43,528 bases of DNA from positions 1-43,528 of the forward strand of contig JAAYFS010000016.1 in NCBI GenBank assembly GCA_012728115.1, in the 5' to 3' direction. Numbering within the stretch: the first letter of the stretch is position 1; every line of letters begins with the position of its first letter. The notes under the pieces were generated by a model, which ran no database searches, was not told where the DNA came from, and was given only the letters and a program-made list of their open reading frames with translations. Source of the stretch: Bacillota bacterium (GTDB taxonomy: Bacteria; Bacillota; Limnochordia; Darwinibacteriales; JAAYFS01). Of the stretch, positions 34,669 to 42,242 are shown one piece after another. Made by a program: the position numbers and the translations under genes.

Positions 34669-34689
34669 AAAAACCTCAATCGGATTGTT
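34644..34689. terminator. Perfect 13-bp hairpin at the CDF/plsC boundary
   Basis: AACAATCCGATTG (34655-34667) pairs exactly with CAATCGGATTGTT (34677-34689). On the minus strand the hairpin is followed by TTTTTT (34645-34650), so it mainly ends plsC; on the plus strand it overlaps the CDF stop codon. Confidence 0.85.
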
Positions 34690-34719
34690 GATATCCTGTT
34701 TTTCTAACACTTGAGTGAT

Positions 34720-35430
34720 TTACAGTTTTGATACGACAATATCTCGAACTTTACCGGGTAGTTCTTTGAGTTCATCGTTTGTTAAATCCTTGGTTTCAAT
34801 TGGCTTAGAAATAACTAAACGTAAATTTGCTGGTTCGATTTTGGAATTATCCTCACCTAGGATGATCTCTGTTCCAGTAATGGTTAGAGGAACAATGGGA
34901 ACCGAAGGCTTTGTGGCTAGTTTGAGGCTTCCGCGCTTAAACTCTCCAACGCCCTGGCCGTGATTAAGCTGTCCTTCGGGGAAAATTACCATTGAATAAC
35001 CTTGGTTAACATAGTCGATCGCTTCGTTAATCGTGGTTAAAGATTGTCTTAAGTCTTTCCGATCCATAAAGACGCAATGTGCATACTTCATCCAGGTACT
35101 GATGATGAAAAAGTTCTTCGCTTCCACAATCGATACAAATCCTTTGGGCATATTAATATATCCAAGAATAACGGCACTATCAAAATGCCCTGGATGATTG
35201 GCAATAAAGACTACAGGTCCTTTCTTGGGTAGATTCTCTTCACCTTTTACCGTGACACGGGAACCAGTCAACCAAATCAGGACACGAGCGAGTCTGCGCA
35301 AGTATCGATACGTAATCTGATCGCGGGCATCGATCAGTTTTAGTTTGTCACAGACGATTACTAGTAGCAGAGCAGGACTAGTAAGAACGACATAAATCCA
35401 GCCGAAGAAATAGAAGCAGAACTTTCTCAT
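34720..35430 (-). CDS. plsC: 1-acyl-sn-glycerol-3-phosphate acyltransferase
   Basis: 236-residue PlsC family membrane enzyme that acylates lysophosphatidate to phosphatidate in phospholipid synthesis. N-terminal hydrophobic stretch (6-27), then catalytic HX4D motif NHPGHFD (His79, Asp84), substrate motif with ENLPKKGPVV, and FPEGQ (150-154; usual FPEGTR). ATG follows GGGGGA. It has its own promoter and a terminator shared with the CDF gene. A single gene; the acyl-donor type (acyl-ACP or -CoA) is not visible. Confidence 0.9.
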   Translation of the reverse strand: MRKFCFYFFGWIYVVLTSPALLLVIVCDKLKLIDARDQITYRYLRRLARVLIWLTGSRVTVKGEENLPKKGPVVFIANHPGHFDSAVILGYINMPKGFVSIVEAKNFFIISTWMKYAHCVFMDRKDLRQSLTTINEAIDYVNQGYSMVIFPEGQLNHGQGVGEFKRGSLKLATKPSVPIVPLTITGTEIILGEDNSKIEPANLRLVISKPIETKDLTNDELKELPGKVRDIVVSKL

Positions 35431-35470
35431 TATAAATCCCCCTGTTTCGCAACATTAAAGCTTATATCTA

Positions 35471-35499
35471 ATAATATCTTTTATATAGAAATTTGACAA
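35471..35499 (-). promoter_or_regulatory. Promoter of plsC
   Basis: On the minus strand TTGTCA (35494-35499), a 17-bp spacer and TATTAT (35471-35476). The start would lie about 30 bp before the ATG. Confidence 0.65.
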
Positions 35500-35555
35500 G
35501 CACCCGTAAAGGATGTTGAGGGTGCGAAAACTATAACATCGAAAGGAGGAGCGCT

Positions 35556-36935
35556 ATGCCCAAGAGAAAATTTTTCAGATTAGCATTAGTCCTTGTTATT
35601 TTAGTTTTGGCAGTGGGGTGTTTTCCTGGGCCATCTCCTTATACTGTAATTGGGCGAGTGGTTGATCAGAATGGTAATGGAATTGAAGGAGTGGAAGTTC
35701 GATTTAGTGGCACACTGATAACAGCGTACACTAATAAAAATGGATACTTTCAAGCGCAGATTCGTGGGCCGAAAATTGTAACTCCATATAAACCAGGATA
35801 TGAGTTCTCACCAAAACAACTATCTGTGAATGGCGAACCAGAAACTACAGTATATTTAAGTGAAGATTTTGTAGGAGTTTTTTATACAGTTAATTTAGAA
35901 GGATATGTCTATATCCTAGAAAATCCACAAGTTCTTTCGTTATCGGAGGCAGCTGATGAGTACTTGATTTCAACGGAATCTTTGCCTCCTTCTGGGTATG
36001 GACCACTAGTTAATGCAGCTGTCGAGCTTAAAGAGCTAGGTTATAATACATATAGCGCTAAAACAGATTATCGCGGTCGTTTTGTTTTTTATGACCTGCC
36101 AGTTGGGCCAAAAGAATTAACGATAACTCATTTCCAACTTCGTGATCCGATCCATCGCACAGTAAATATTAAAAAGGGCCTAAACTACGTTGCCGACCAA
36201 TATGCGGGTGTGGGATTCTATATCTACATCGGTATTGATGAGTACCTCCATGATTTAGATTTGCCAAGGATCAATGCTGCGAAAAACGCTAACGAAATGC
36301 AACAAGCCTTAGCGTCAGGGGTTTTAAAAGGTTTCGATCGAATTTTAACTAATCATCAGGCCACTAAGGCAAACATTAAAGCTGCTATTGACGATGCTAG
36401 ACGTTTAGCAGGTCCCGAGGACTACTTGGTAATTTATTTTTCAGGAAGGGTATTCAACGACCCAACCATCGGTTTAGATTACTTAGTTCCTTTTGATGGC
36501 AGAGATTATGGCTCAAAACCTGATAAGACTCTAATTACCGATGGTGAATTAGAGGGATGGCTAAGAAATTTCCCTGGAGATGTAACAGTTATTCTTGATG
36601 TGGATTATTCTGGATCCTTTATTGACGGGATTGTTACTTATGCTCCTCAATCGATCGAACCTTTAGCTTTAAGAAGATCTGGTTATACTGTAATCACATC
36701 GACGCAGAATGATGAACGTAATGTTTATGAACCTGGATCACCGTTTACGAGGTTCGTAGTCGAAGGATTAAGCACTCGAAAAGCAGATTCTAACTGGGAT
36801 AGAGAGATCACTGCATATGAGTTGTACAATTATGTTAGCAATCGGATGAAGAGCTATTTCCAAGGTGATCTGGATGCACATACTCCAAAATTTCATTCGT
36901 ATACACCGAATACGGTTATTTTAAGATATCAATAA
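35556..36935 (+). CDS. Pseudo-caspase lipoprotein (C14-like domain without catalytic dyad)
   Basis: 459 residues. Type II signal peptide with lipobox AVGC (Cys22), so anchored outside the membrane. Residues 28-100 are a carboxypeptidase-regulatory-like beta-sandwich (VIGRVVDQNGNGIEGVEV); a second such domain with TDYRGRFVFYDLPVG (about 110-205) follows. From about 221 to 459 is a peptidase C14/caspase-like domain: YIYIGIDEY, NAAKNANEMQQAL, RILTNHQATKANIKAAIDDA, YLVIYFSGRV, DYLVPFDG, ITDGELEGWL and VTVILDVDYSGSF. The catalytic His (usual SGHG) is Arg298 and the catalytic Cys (usual DACYSG) is Asp350, so no protease activity is expected. SD AAAGGAGG. Co-transcribed with the next gene. Confidence 0.8.
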   Translation: MPKRKFFRLALVLVILVLAVGCFPGPSPYTVIGRVVDQNGNGIEGVEVRFSGTLITAYTNKNGYFQAQIRGPKIVTPYKPGYEFSPKQLSVNGEPETTVYLSEDFVGVFYTVNLEGYVYILENPQVLSLSEAADEYLISTESLPPSGYGPLVNAAVELKELGYNTYSAKTDYRGRFVFYDLPVGPKELTITHFQLRDPIHRTVNIKKGLNYVADQYAGVGFYIYIGIDEYLHDLDLPRINAAKNANEMQQALASGVLKGFDRILTNHQATKANIKAAIDDARRLAGPEDYLVIYFSGRVFNDPTIGLDYLVPFDGRDYGSKPDKTLITDGELEGWLRNFPGDVTVILDVDYSGSFIDGIVTYAPQSIEPLALRRSGYTVITSTQNDERNVYEPGSPFTRFVVEGLSTRKADSNWDREITAYELYNYVSNRMKSYFQGDLDAHTPKFHSYTPNTVILRYQ

Positions 36936-36954
36936 TGAAGAAGGAGGAGAGACC

Positions 36955-37722
36955 ATGGTAAACAAAAGGACGCTAGCGTTAGTTTTCCTAATGGTTTTCG
37001 TAGTTAGTTTTGCTACAGTAGCTCAGGCTTTTACGCCACGCGAACCTGTTAGTACGGAAATGCCAGCAGTATCGTGGATTGAAGGCAATCGCATCTATGT
37101 TGCAGTATCTAACGAAGATATTAATCGAGCAGAGTACACCATCGAATTGATCAATAGTAACCAAAGATTGCGTCCAGTTATTGAGAAACGTAATGTAGTT
37201 GTACCAGGACGTTCGGTACTTGTTGAATCATTTGATCTTCATATGTTTGGAGTAAGATCGACTGCTCCAGATACTGTATATATCAGTTCCAATTACCAAC
37301 GGACGGTAGTTCCAGTACAAACTAGCGATTTGTACAACGTTAGTAGTTATGTAGTCGCAGCACGGGAACGATTCGATGTAACGGTTTCCCTAGCCGACCT
37401 ATTAGAAGGCGAGACTGGTTTTCAATTAATTGTTGATAATGAATACTTTGTAAAGGGAACGAATGCAACTGGAGAAATAAGCGTTGAGCATGTTTATGGA
37501 GGGTTAAAGAAAGTACCAGGACGTCAAAACATTTTCGAGTACGAACAACCTTCCTTGGTACTTGGAATGCGGGCCCCAAGAATGCTCGGAACGGGAGTAC
37601 TCACTTTCAATATGGTAAGGGCGATCAGTGAGGGAAGGACTACTTATCGTGATATTATTCCAGGACCGATGATCTTGGTTTATGGAACCGATATGAGGTT
37701 TATTAATAACACTGGATTCTAA
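36955..37722 (+). CDS. Secreted protein of unknown function
   Basis: 255 residues with a classical signal peptide (1-25, cleavage after AQA). The mature protein is beta-rich, without cysteines or a membrane segment. An N-terminal part with VSNEDINRAEYTIELINSNQ and a stretch on VVPGRSVLVESFDLHMF look like an immunoglobulin-like sandwich. No family recognised. It starts 19 bp after the pseudo-caspase gene with AAGGAGGAG before its ATG, so the two are one operon and may act together outside the membrane. A strong terminator follows. Confidence 0.75.
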   Translation: MVNKRTLALVFLMVFVVSFATVAQAFTPREPVSTEMPAVSWIEGNRIYVAVSNEDINRAEYTIELINSNQRLRPVIEKRNVVVPGRSVLVESFDLHMFGVRSTAPDTVYISSNYQRTVVPVQTSDLYNVSSYVVAARERFDVTVSLADLLEGETGFQLIVDNEYFVKGTNATGEISVEHVYGGLKKVPGRQNIFEYEQPSLVLGMRAPRMLGTGVLTFNMVRAISEGRTTYRDIIPGPMILVYGTDMRFINNTGF

Positions 37723-37728
37723 AGTTTT

Positions 37729-37766
37729 AAGCCGTTGAATCTTTTAAAGATGATTCAACGGCTTTT
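37729..37766 (+). terminator. Terminator of the pseudo-caspase operon
   Basis: AAGCCGTTGAATC (37729-37741) pairs exactly with GATTCAACGGCTT (37752-37764), followed by TTC. The next gene's -10 element begins 20 bp later. Confidence 0.9.
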
Positions 37767-37784
37767 CTAATTTTTCTGATATGT

Positions 37785-37790
37785 TATAAT
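37785..37790 (+). promoter_or_regulatory. -10 element of the HD-domain/rapZ operon
   Basis: A consensus TATAAT at 37785-37790; the -35 region (TTTTCT near 37763-37768) is poor. The start point would be about 37797, which makes a TTG start at 37799 nearly leaderless and supports the ATG at 37835 as the true start of the next gene. Confidence 0.5.
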
Positions 37791-37834
37791 GGGAAGCGTT
37801 GGAAGAATATAAAGATGGGAGTAGATTTTCTTAT

Positions 37835-39034
37835 ATGACCGAACCAGTGATCCACTTATCAAAAGCTGTCAATGCATTTACCTCCGCGATCGATTTAGGA
37901 ATATCGCGAGTCGAAAGTCATTCTCAACGCGTTGCGTATATTAGTACCGCAATTGGCGAAGCTATAGGTTTAAGTGAATCCGAATTAAATGAACTCTATC
38001 TAGCATCTTTATTACACGATATTGGTGTATCTAGAAAGAGAGAACTTGTGAAGATATCACAATTCGAATTAGAAGAAGACAACTTTTTGCCCCATTGCAA
38101 ACGTGGAGCGGAGCTGTTAAACAGGTGCTTATTATTCAGTCATTTGGCAAATGTTGTTCTCTCTCATCATGATTCTTGGAAAGGGCATTCTTTTTCTGGT
38201 CTGCAAGGCAATAATATCCCTCTTTTAAGTCGGATAATTCATTTAGCGGATCGGGTTGAAGTGCTACTTACACCTAATGAATATTATTTATGGGTTGCAG
38301 ATGAAATAAAGGAGAGAATAAAGACAGGTTCGGCTGCCAGATTTGACCCAACGCTTGTCGAAGCTTTTCTTGAAGTTTCAGCGTCTGATAAGTTTTGGTT
38401 AGATCTGAATACTAAATACCATCAAACGCAGTTGGAGAAATTTCATAATTCATTTGAAACGCCAGTAACCATTGATGAACTAGAACAGATGGCGGAGCTT
38501 TTTGCATCTCAGGTTGACGATAAAAGTCCTTTTACCGCACGGCATTCACGCGGTGTGGCTCGGAAAGCGGTTGAATTGGCCAAGCTATTTGATTTTTCAG
38601 AAACGGATATCCGCCTTATGTGGGTAGCTGGATTGCTACATGATTTAGGAAAATTAGCAAAACCAGATGAAATACTTGAGTATCCCGGTAAACTTGACCA
38701 GAAACAAATGCTGGTGATGAAACGCCATACATATTTTACATATCAATTACTCGGTCAAATGGGACCTGGTTTTAGTAAAATTCAACCCTGGGCCGCTTAC
38801 CATCATGAAAAACTTAATGGCTCTGGTTATCCTTTTGGATTAAAGGGGAAAGATCTAGATCTAGGCAGTAGGATCATGGCGGTCGCCGATATTACCCAAG
38901 CATTAACAGAAGAGCGACCTTATCGAGGTGCAATGAAGACGAGTGATGTTACCAGAATTCTAACTCAGGCAGTTAAAGATAATCATCTTGACGGCGATGT
39001 TGTTAATAAAGCTATTAAGTATTTAATTTCTTGA
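37835..39034 (+). CDS. Protein with two HD domains, second of HD-GYP type
   Basis: 399 residues. The first HD domain (about 10-185) has SHSQRVAYIS, LLHDIGVSR and VVLSHHDSWKG but lacks GYP; the second (about 215-399) has FTARHSRGVARKA, GLLHDLGKLAKPDEIL, AAYHHEKLNGSGYPFGLKG and IMAVADITQALTEERPYR, the full HD-GYP set for c-di-GMP (or cGAMP) hydrolysis. No membrane segment and no sensor domain. ATG 37835 follows GGGAG; a TTG at 37799 is in the likely start point of transcription and is less likely. It is first in an operon with rapZ (22-bp gap). Confidence 0.88.
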   Translation: MTEPVIHLSKAVNAFTSAIDLGISRVESHSQRVAYISTAIGEAIGLSESELNELYLASLLHDIGVSRKRELVKISQFELEEDNFLPHCKRGAELLNRCLLFSHLANVVLSHHDSWKGHSFSGLQGNNIPLLSRIIHLADRVEVLLTPNEYYLWVADEIKERIKTGSAARFDPTLVEAFLEVSASDKFWLDLNTKYHQTQLEKFHNSFETPVTIDELEQMAELFASQVDDKSPFTARHSRGVARKAVELAKLFDFSETDIRLMWVAGLLHDLGKLAKPDEILEYPGKLDQKQMLVMKRHTYFTYQLLGQMGPGFSKIQPWAAYHHEKLNGSGYPFGLKGKDLDLGSRIMAVADITQALTEERPYRGAMKTSDVTRILTQAVKDNHLDGDVVNKAIKYLIS

Positions 39035-39056
39035 TTGACAGAGAGGCTGATAAAAC

Positions 39057-39917
39057 TTGACACTAAACCAAATGAGTTTCACAATTGTAACTGGTTTGTC
39101 GGGAGCAGGAAAGACTCAGGCAATGAAAGCGTTGGAGGATCTAGGTTACTTTTGTATAGACAATCTTCCACCTGCTTTGTTGCGCGCTTTGGTTGATCTG
39201 CATGAAAAGTCTCATGAAGAAAGAAGGTTTGCCGTAGCTATCGATGTTCGAGGACGGGAGTATTTCCAACATCTAACCGAGGCTTTGGATTGGCTCGATG
39301 AGAATGGTTATCGTTTTAAGATCATTTTTCTAGAATGTCGGGATTCAGTACTAGTAAGACGATTTAGCGAAACAAGAAGGGCACATCCGTTGCAAACCAA
39401 GGGTAGTATTTTTGAAAGTATTGAAATGGAAAAGAAATTGCTCGCCGATGTTCGCAATCGAGCTGATGTAATCTTGGATACTTCGGTTATGAAACCTGTA
39501 GATTTAAAGGTAAGACTCAATAGTGAACTAACTGGCCGCCCATTAGAACAACTACTTACGATCGACTTGTTTTCCTTTGGCTATAAATATGGTGCGCCGA
39601 TTGATGCAGATATAATTTTCGATGTAAGGTTTGTCCCGAATCCATACTATATCGAAGAGTTTAAAGATAAGACAGGTAAGGATAGGGAATGTGCAGAATA
39701 CATTTTGAAGGATGAGACGCTTCAGTTTTTTATCGACCAATTTGTCACTATCATCTCGAGATTGATTCCACAGTATAGTAAAGAGGGAAAGAATCGACTT
39801 ACAATCGGTATAGGGTGTACAGGCGGTCAACATCGCTCGGTAGCAACCGTGATCGAGATTAACCAGAGATTAAAACAGAAAGGATTTATGACGTCGGTAC
39901 GTCATCGTGAAGTTTAA
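39057..39917 (+). CDS. rapZ: RNase adapter / nucleotide-binding protein RapZ (YvcJ)
   Basis: 286-residue RapZ family protein. N-terminal Walker A GLSGAGKTQAM, then CIDNLPPALL, FLECRDSVLVRRFSETRR (Walker B region), and the C-terminal domain with FSFGYKYGAPIDADIIFDVRF, NPYY and the signature IGIGCTGGQHRSV. In Enterobacteria it controls GlmS mRNA decay; in Bacillus YvcJ is linked to competence and has NTPase activity. The TTG at 39057 is 10 bp after GAGAGG; ATG 39072 lacks an SD. In many Bacillota it lies before yvcK and whiA; here it is followed by the permuted phosphoglycerate mutase. Confidence 0.93.
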   Translation: MTLNQMSFTIVTGLSGAGKTQAMKALEDLGYFCIDNLPPALLRALVDLHEKSHEERRFAVAIDVRGREYFQHLTEALDWLDENGYRFKIIFLECRDSVLVRRFSETRRAHPLQTKGSIFESIEMEKKLLADVRNRADVILDTSVMKPVDLKVRLNSELTGRPLEQLLTIDLFSFGYKYGAPIDADIIFDVRFVPNPYYIEEFKDKTGKDRECAEYILKDETLQFFIDQFVTIISRLIPQYSKEGKNRLTIGIGCTGGQHRSVATVIEINQRLKQKGFMTSVRHREV

Positions 39918-39938
39918 GGTTCGCAAAAAAAGTATGAA

Positions 39939-39994
39939 TTCACCCTGGTAATCATAGACTACGATAAGGCAATTGAGATTATGTTTGGGGTGAA
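39939..39994 (+). promoter_or_regulatory. Leader hairpin that could mask the SD of the mutase gene
   Basis: TTCACCC (39939-39945) is complementary to GGGTGAA (39988-39994), which includes the GGGGTG that serves as ribosome binding site for the ATG at 39998. A 42-nt loop makes the 7-bp stem weak unless helped by protein or internal structure. Confidence 0.3.
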
Positions 39995-39997
39995 ATT

Positions 39998-41572
39998 ATG
40001 TCGCGAGCAGTTTCAATTCGAGATTACTTGACTGAAATGTATCAAAAAGGAATTACGGATTATTGGATGCCACCAGCAGTCAAGTACGCCAAAGGTCGCC
40101 CATTAGGGCGAATTAATGATTCGGATTGCGTCATTTTTGCTTGTAGGCGTGGTGAGCGTGAAATCCAGTTAACTGAGGCGTTGACTCAACCAGATTTTTC
40201 TGGATTTGTTCGCTCTCGCGTTCCAAAGACGTATTTTTTTCCTTTGATTGAATACCATGAGAAGTTTCGTAACTTAATCCCGCTGCTACCTACTGAACGG
40301 GTGCGGATGCCTTTGGGGAAAGTGTTGGAACAGGCAGGTATTCGCCAGATTCGCGCAGCTGAAGCAGAAAAGTTCGCTCATGTAACCTTCTTTTTTGATG
40401 GGAGAAACGAAGAAGTAGCAGATTGTGAGTATGTACGATTCGATATCTCAAAAGAAAATTATCATATAGACTTAGCTGATCAATTAATGCGGTTTGTTGA
40501 AACAGTGAAGGAAAACCATCAACAGAAGTACGAATTTATGCTCATAAACTTCGCTGCTGGCGATATTCTTGGTCATGTTCCAGATTTTTTAAGGCAAGTG
40601 ATGTGTGCGGAAGCAGTTGATCTTGCGCTGGGTAGCTTAGTTAGGTGGGCACAAGAATCGGAGCTGACGATAATAATCACCGCTGATCATGGTCTATTGG
40701 AACAAGCATTTCTACCTGATGGAAGCTTTAGCATCGCCCATACGGCGGCAAAGGTTCCATTTATTTTGATCCCACCGACTGAACCTGAAGGGATTTATTT
40801 GAGAAGCGGTGGCTCGTTAGCAGATGTGGCACCAACCGTACTCAATTTGTTTGGCATAGCTCAATCTCCAGAAATGACTGGCGAATCACTGTTAATTTTA
40901 AACAACAACGAAAAAATATCTACAAAAGGTGTGGTATTGGTAGTACTAGATGGGTGGGGAATCGGGGTAAATGATCCATTAATCAACCCAATTTTCGCTG
41001 CTAGAATTCCGAATTTAGAAAAATACATCAATAGTTATCCTTATACCGAACTTTTTGCAGCTGGCGAGCATGTGGGTTTGTTACCAGGGAGTCCAGGAAA
41101 TTCTGAAACAGGACACCTAACTTTAGGTGCTGGTAGGGTGGTTATCCAGGATGAAGTGCGAATTCCAGAAGCGATAAAAAAAGGTGAGCTCTTGTCCCAT
41201 ACTAATTTTCACGAGTTGTTAATGAGAACTGCTTTTCGCCAAAATGCGGTTCACGTGCTTATGTTATTATCGGAACAGAGTTCACATGGTAGTATTGGTG
41301 AAACACTAGGAATTCTCGAGGCGATCAAATATCATCGGATTGATCAAGTATTTATTCATTGCATTCTCGATGGAAGAAGTGCGCCACCGCGTGCCGCGAT
41401 CGATCTAATCGAGAAATTTGGTAAGGACTTAAAAACCCTTGAAATTGGTGAAATTGTAACTATTGTCGGAAGAGGCTTCGCTTTGGATAGAAGCGGTGAT
41501 TATCAAAATACTACGCAGATCGCATATGAAGCCTTCATCGACGGTAAAGGTTACCCTGTTTGTGTATTGTAG
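39998..41572 (+). CDS. Circularly permuted 2,3-BPG-independent phosphoglycerate mutase-like protein
   Basis: 524 residues containing essentially all of iPGM but rotated. Residues 1-300 match the C-terminal half of ordinary iPGM: YQKGITDYWMPPAV, the CRRGER segment (Arg50), EAEKFAHVTFFFDG (Lys125), NFAAGDILGH (Asp189, His193), ITADHG (Asp230, His231) and IAHT (His248), then LADVAPTVLNLFG and EMTGESLL. After a linker (301-310) residues 311-524 match the normal N-terminal half: VLVVLDGWGIG (Asp318), GSPGNSETGHLTLGAGR (catalytic Ser369), EQSSHGS (His430), LDGRSAPP (Arg460), and GRGFALDRS (Arg492, Arg498). Thus all metal ligands and the phospho-serine are kept; the Asp of DGRD is Ser461. The gene is one clean frame. 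It would interconvert 3- and 2-phosphoglycerate if active. Confidence 0.88.
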   Translation: MSRAVSIRDYLTEMYQKGITDYWMPPAVKYAKGRPLGRINDSDCVIFACRRGEREIQLTEALTQPDFSGFVRSRVPKTYFFPLIEYHEKFRNLIPLLPTERVRMPLGKVLEQAGIRQIRAAEAEKFAHVTFFFDGRNEEVADCEYVRFDISKENYHIDLADQLMRFVETVKENHQQKYEFMLINFAAGDILGHVPDFLRQVMCAEAVDLALGSLVRWAQESELTIIITADHGLLEQAFLPDGSFSIAHTAAKVPFILIPPTEPEGIYLRSGGSLADVAPTVLNLFGIAQSPEMTGESLLILNNNEKISTKGVVLVVLDGWGIGVNDPLINPIFAARIPNLEKYINSYPYTELFAAGEHVGLLPGSPGNSETGHLTLGAGRVVIQDEVRIPEAIKKGELLSHTNFHELLMRTAFRQNAVHVLMLLSEQSSHGSIGETLGILEAIKYHRIDQVFIHCILDGRSAPPRAAIDLIEKFGKDLKTLEIGEIVTIVGRGFALDRSGDYQNTTQIAYEAFIDGKGYPVCVL

Positions 41573-42086
41573 GGCGAGAGATTAGCAGTGTCCCGAGAAT
41601 GATTTTAAATAAATCCCCAGCTAAGAAAGGCAGAACTCCAGTAGTTAAAGCTTGGGCCAGGGTTATTTTAGTAACGAGCATTAATTGGAATACTCCAGCA
41701 GAATAAATCACCAAAATTGTACCAAGAGTGAGAATCCCAAAAAGAAAAAGCTTGTTTTGAACACCAAATTTTTCGATACAAAGCGAAATAACACAGGCTG
41801 CGATCACAAATCCCCAGAGATAGCCACCTGTTGGACTAAGGAGAGTGCCAAGTCCAGATTTTCCACCTGCAAAAACTGGAAGTCCAAAACATCCAATTAT
41901 TATATAGATAATCTGGCTAAGAGCTGCGTTTCGCGGTTTAAGTATGCTTCCAGCGATAATCACTCCAAAGGTTTGACCAGTCACTGGTACTGGACTAAGG
42001 GGAAGTGGTAAAGCTACCCAAGCTAAAGCAGCGGTCAAAGCAGCACAGAAAGCAGTGATTACAAGTTCTTTTATGGATAGTTTCAT
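41535..42086 (-). CDS. bioY: Biotin transporter S component BioY
   Basis: About 183-residue integral membrane protein, the substrate-binding (S) component of a biotin ECF transporter. Six hydrophobic helices; motifs: VALPLPLSPVPVTGQTFGVI near the start, IIYIIIGCFGLPVFAGGKSG, GYLWGFVIAA and the C-terminal LPFLAGDLFKIILGTLL. The start at 42086 is 7 bp after AGAGGT (an ATG at 42089 is just before it). Its last 38 bp overlap the 3' end of the mutase gene on the other strand, so neither has room for a terminator between them. The A, A' and T subunits are not in this window. Confidence 0.92.
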   Translation of the reverse strand: MKLSIKELVITAFCAALTAALAWVALPLPLSPVPVTGQTFGVIIAGSILKPRNAALSQIIYIIIGCFGLPVFAGGKSGLGTLLSPTGGYLWGFVIAACVISLCIEKFGVQNKLFLFGILTLGTILVIYSAGVFQLMLVTKITLAQALTTGVLPFLAGDLFKIILGTLLISRPTIHKQGNLYRR

Positions 42087-42147
42087 CATTTCTACCTCTT
42101 CATTTTCATCATGGTTCCAATACCAATTTGACATAGCAAACCGACTT

Positions 42148-42161
42148 TCCTATTGATAGGA
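42148..42161. promoter_or_regulatory. Palindrome in the bioY/PAP2 intergenic region
   Basis: TCCTAT-TG-ATAGGA has 6-bp perfect arms and lies upstream of both bioY (minus) and the PAP2 gene (plus). It does not match the BirA operator as I know it. It might be an operator; evidence is the symmetry only. Confidence 0.3.
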
Positions 42162-42171
42162 GAATTATTTC

Positions 42172-42200
42172 TTGATTTTTTCCAGAAACTAAATTAATCT
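42172..42200 (+). promoter_or_regulatory. Possible promoter for the PAP2 gene
   Basis: TTGATT (42172-42177), a 17-bp spacer and TAATCT (42195-42200). The spacing is right and the -35 is good; the -10 is weak. Confidence 0.35.
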
Positions 42201-42242
42201 AAATAGGTAATTCACCGCATTTATCTATTTAGGGGGATAACA

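Noticed and set aside
41685-42011. 108-codon plus-strand frame opposite bioY
   Set aside because: Antisense to a clear membrane transporter; Lys/Asn/Ser-rich shadow frame.
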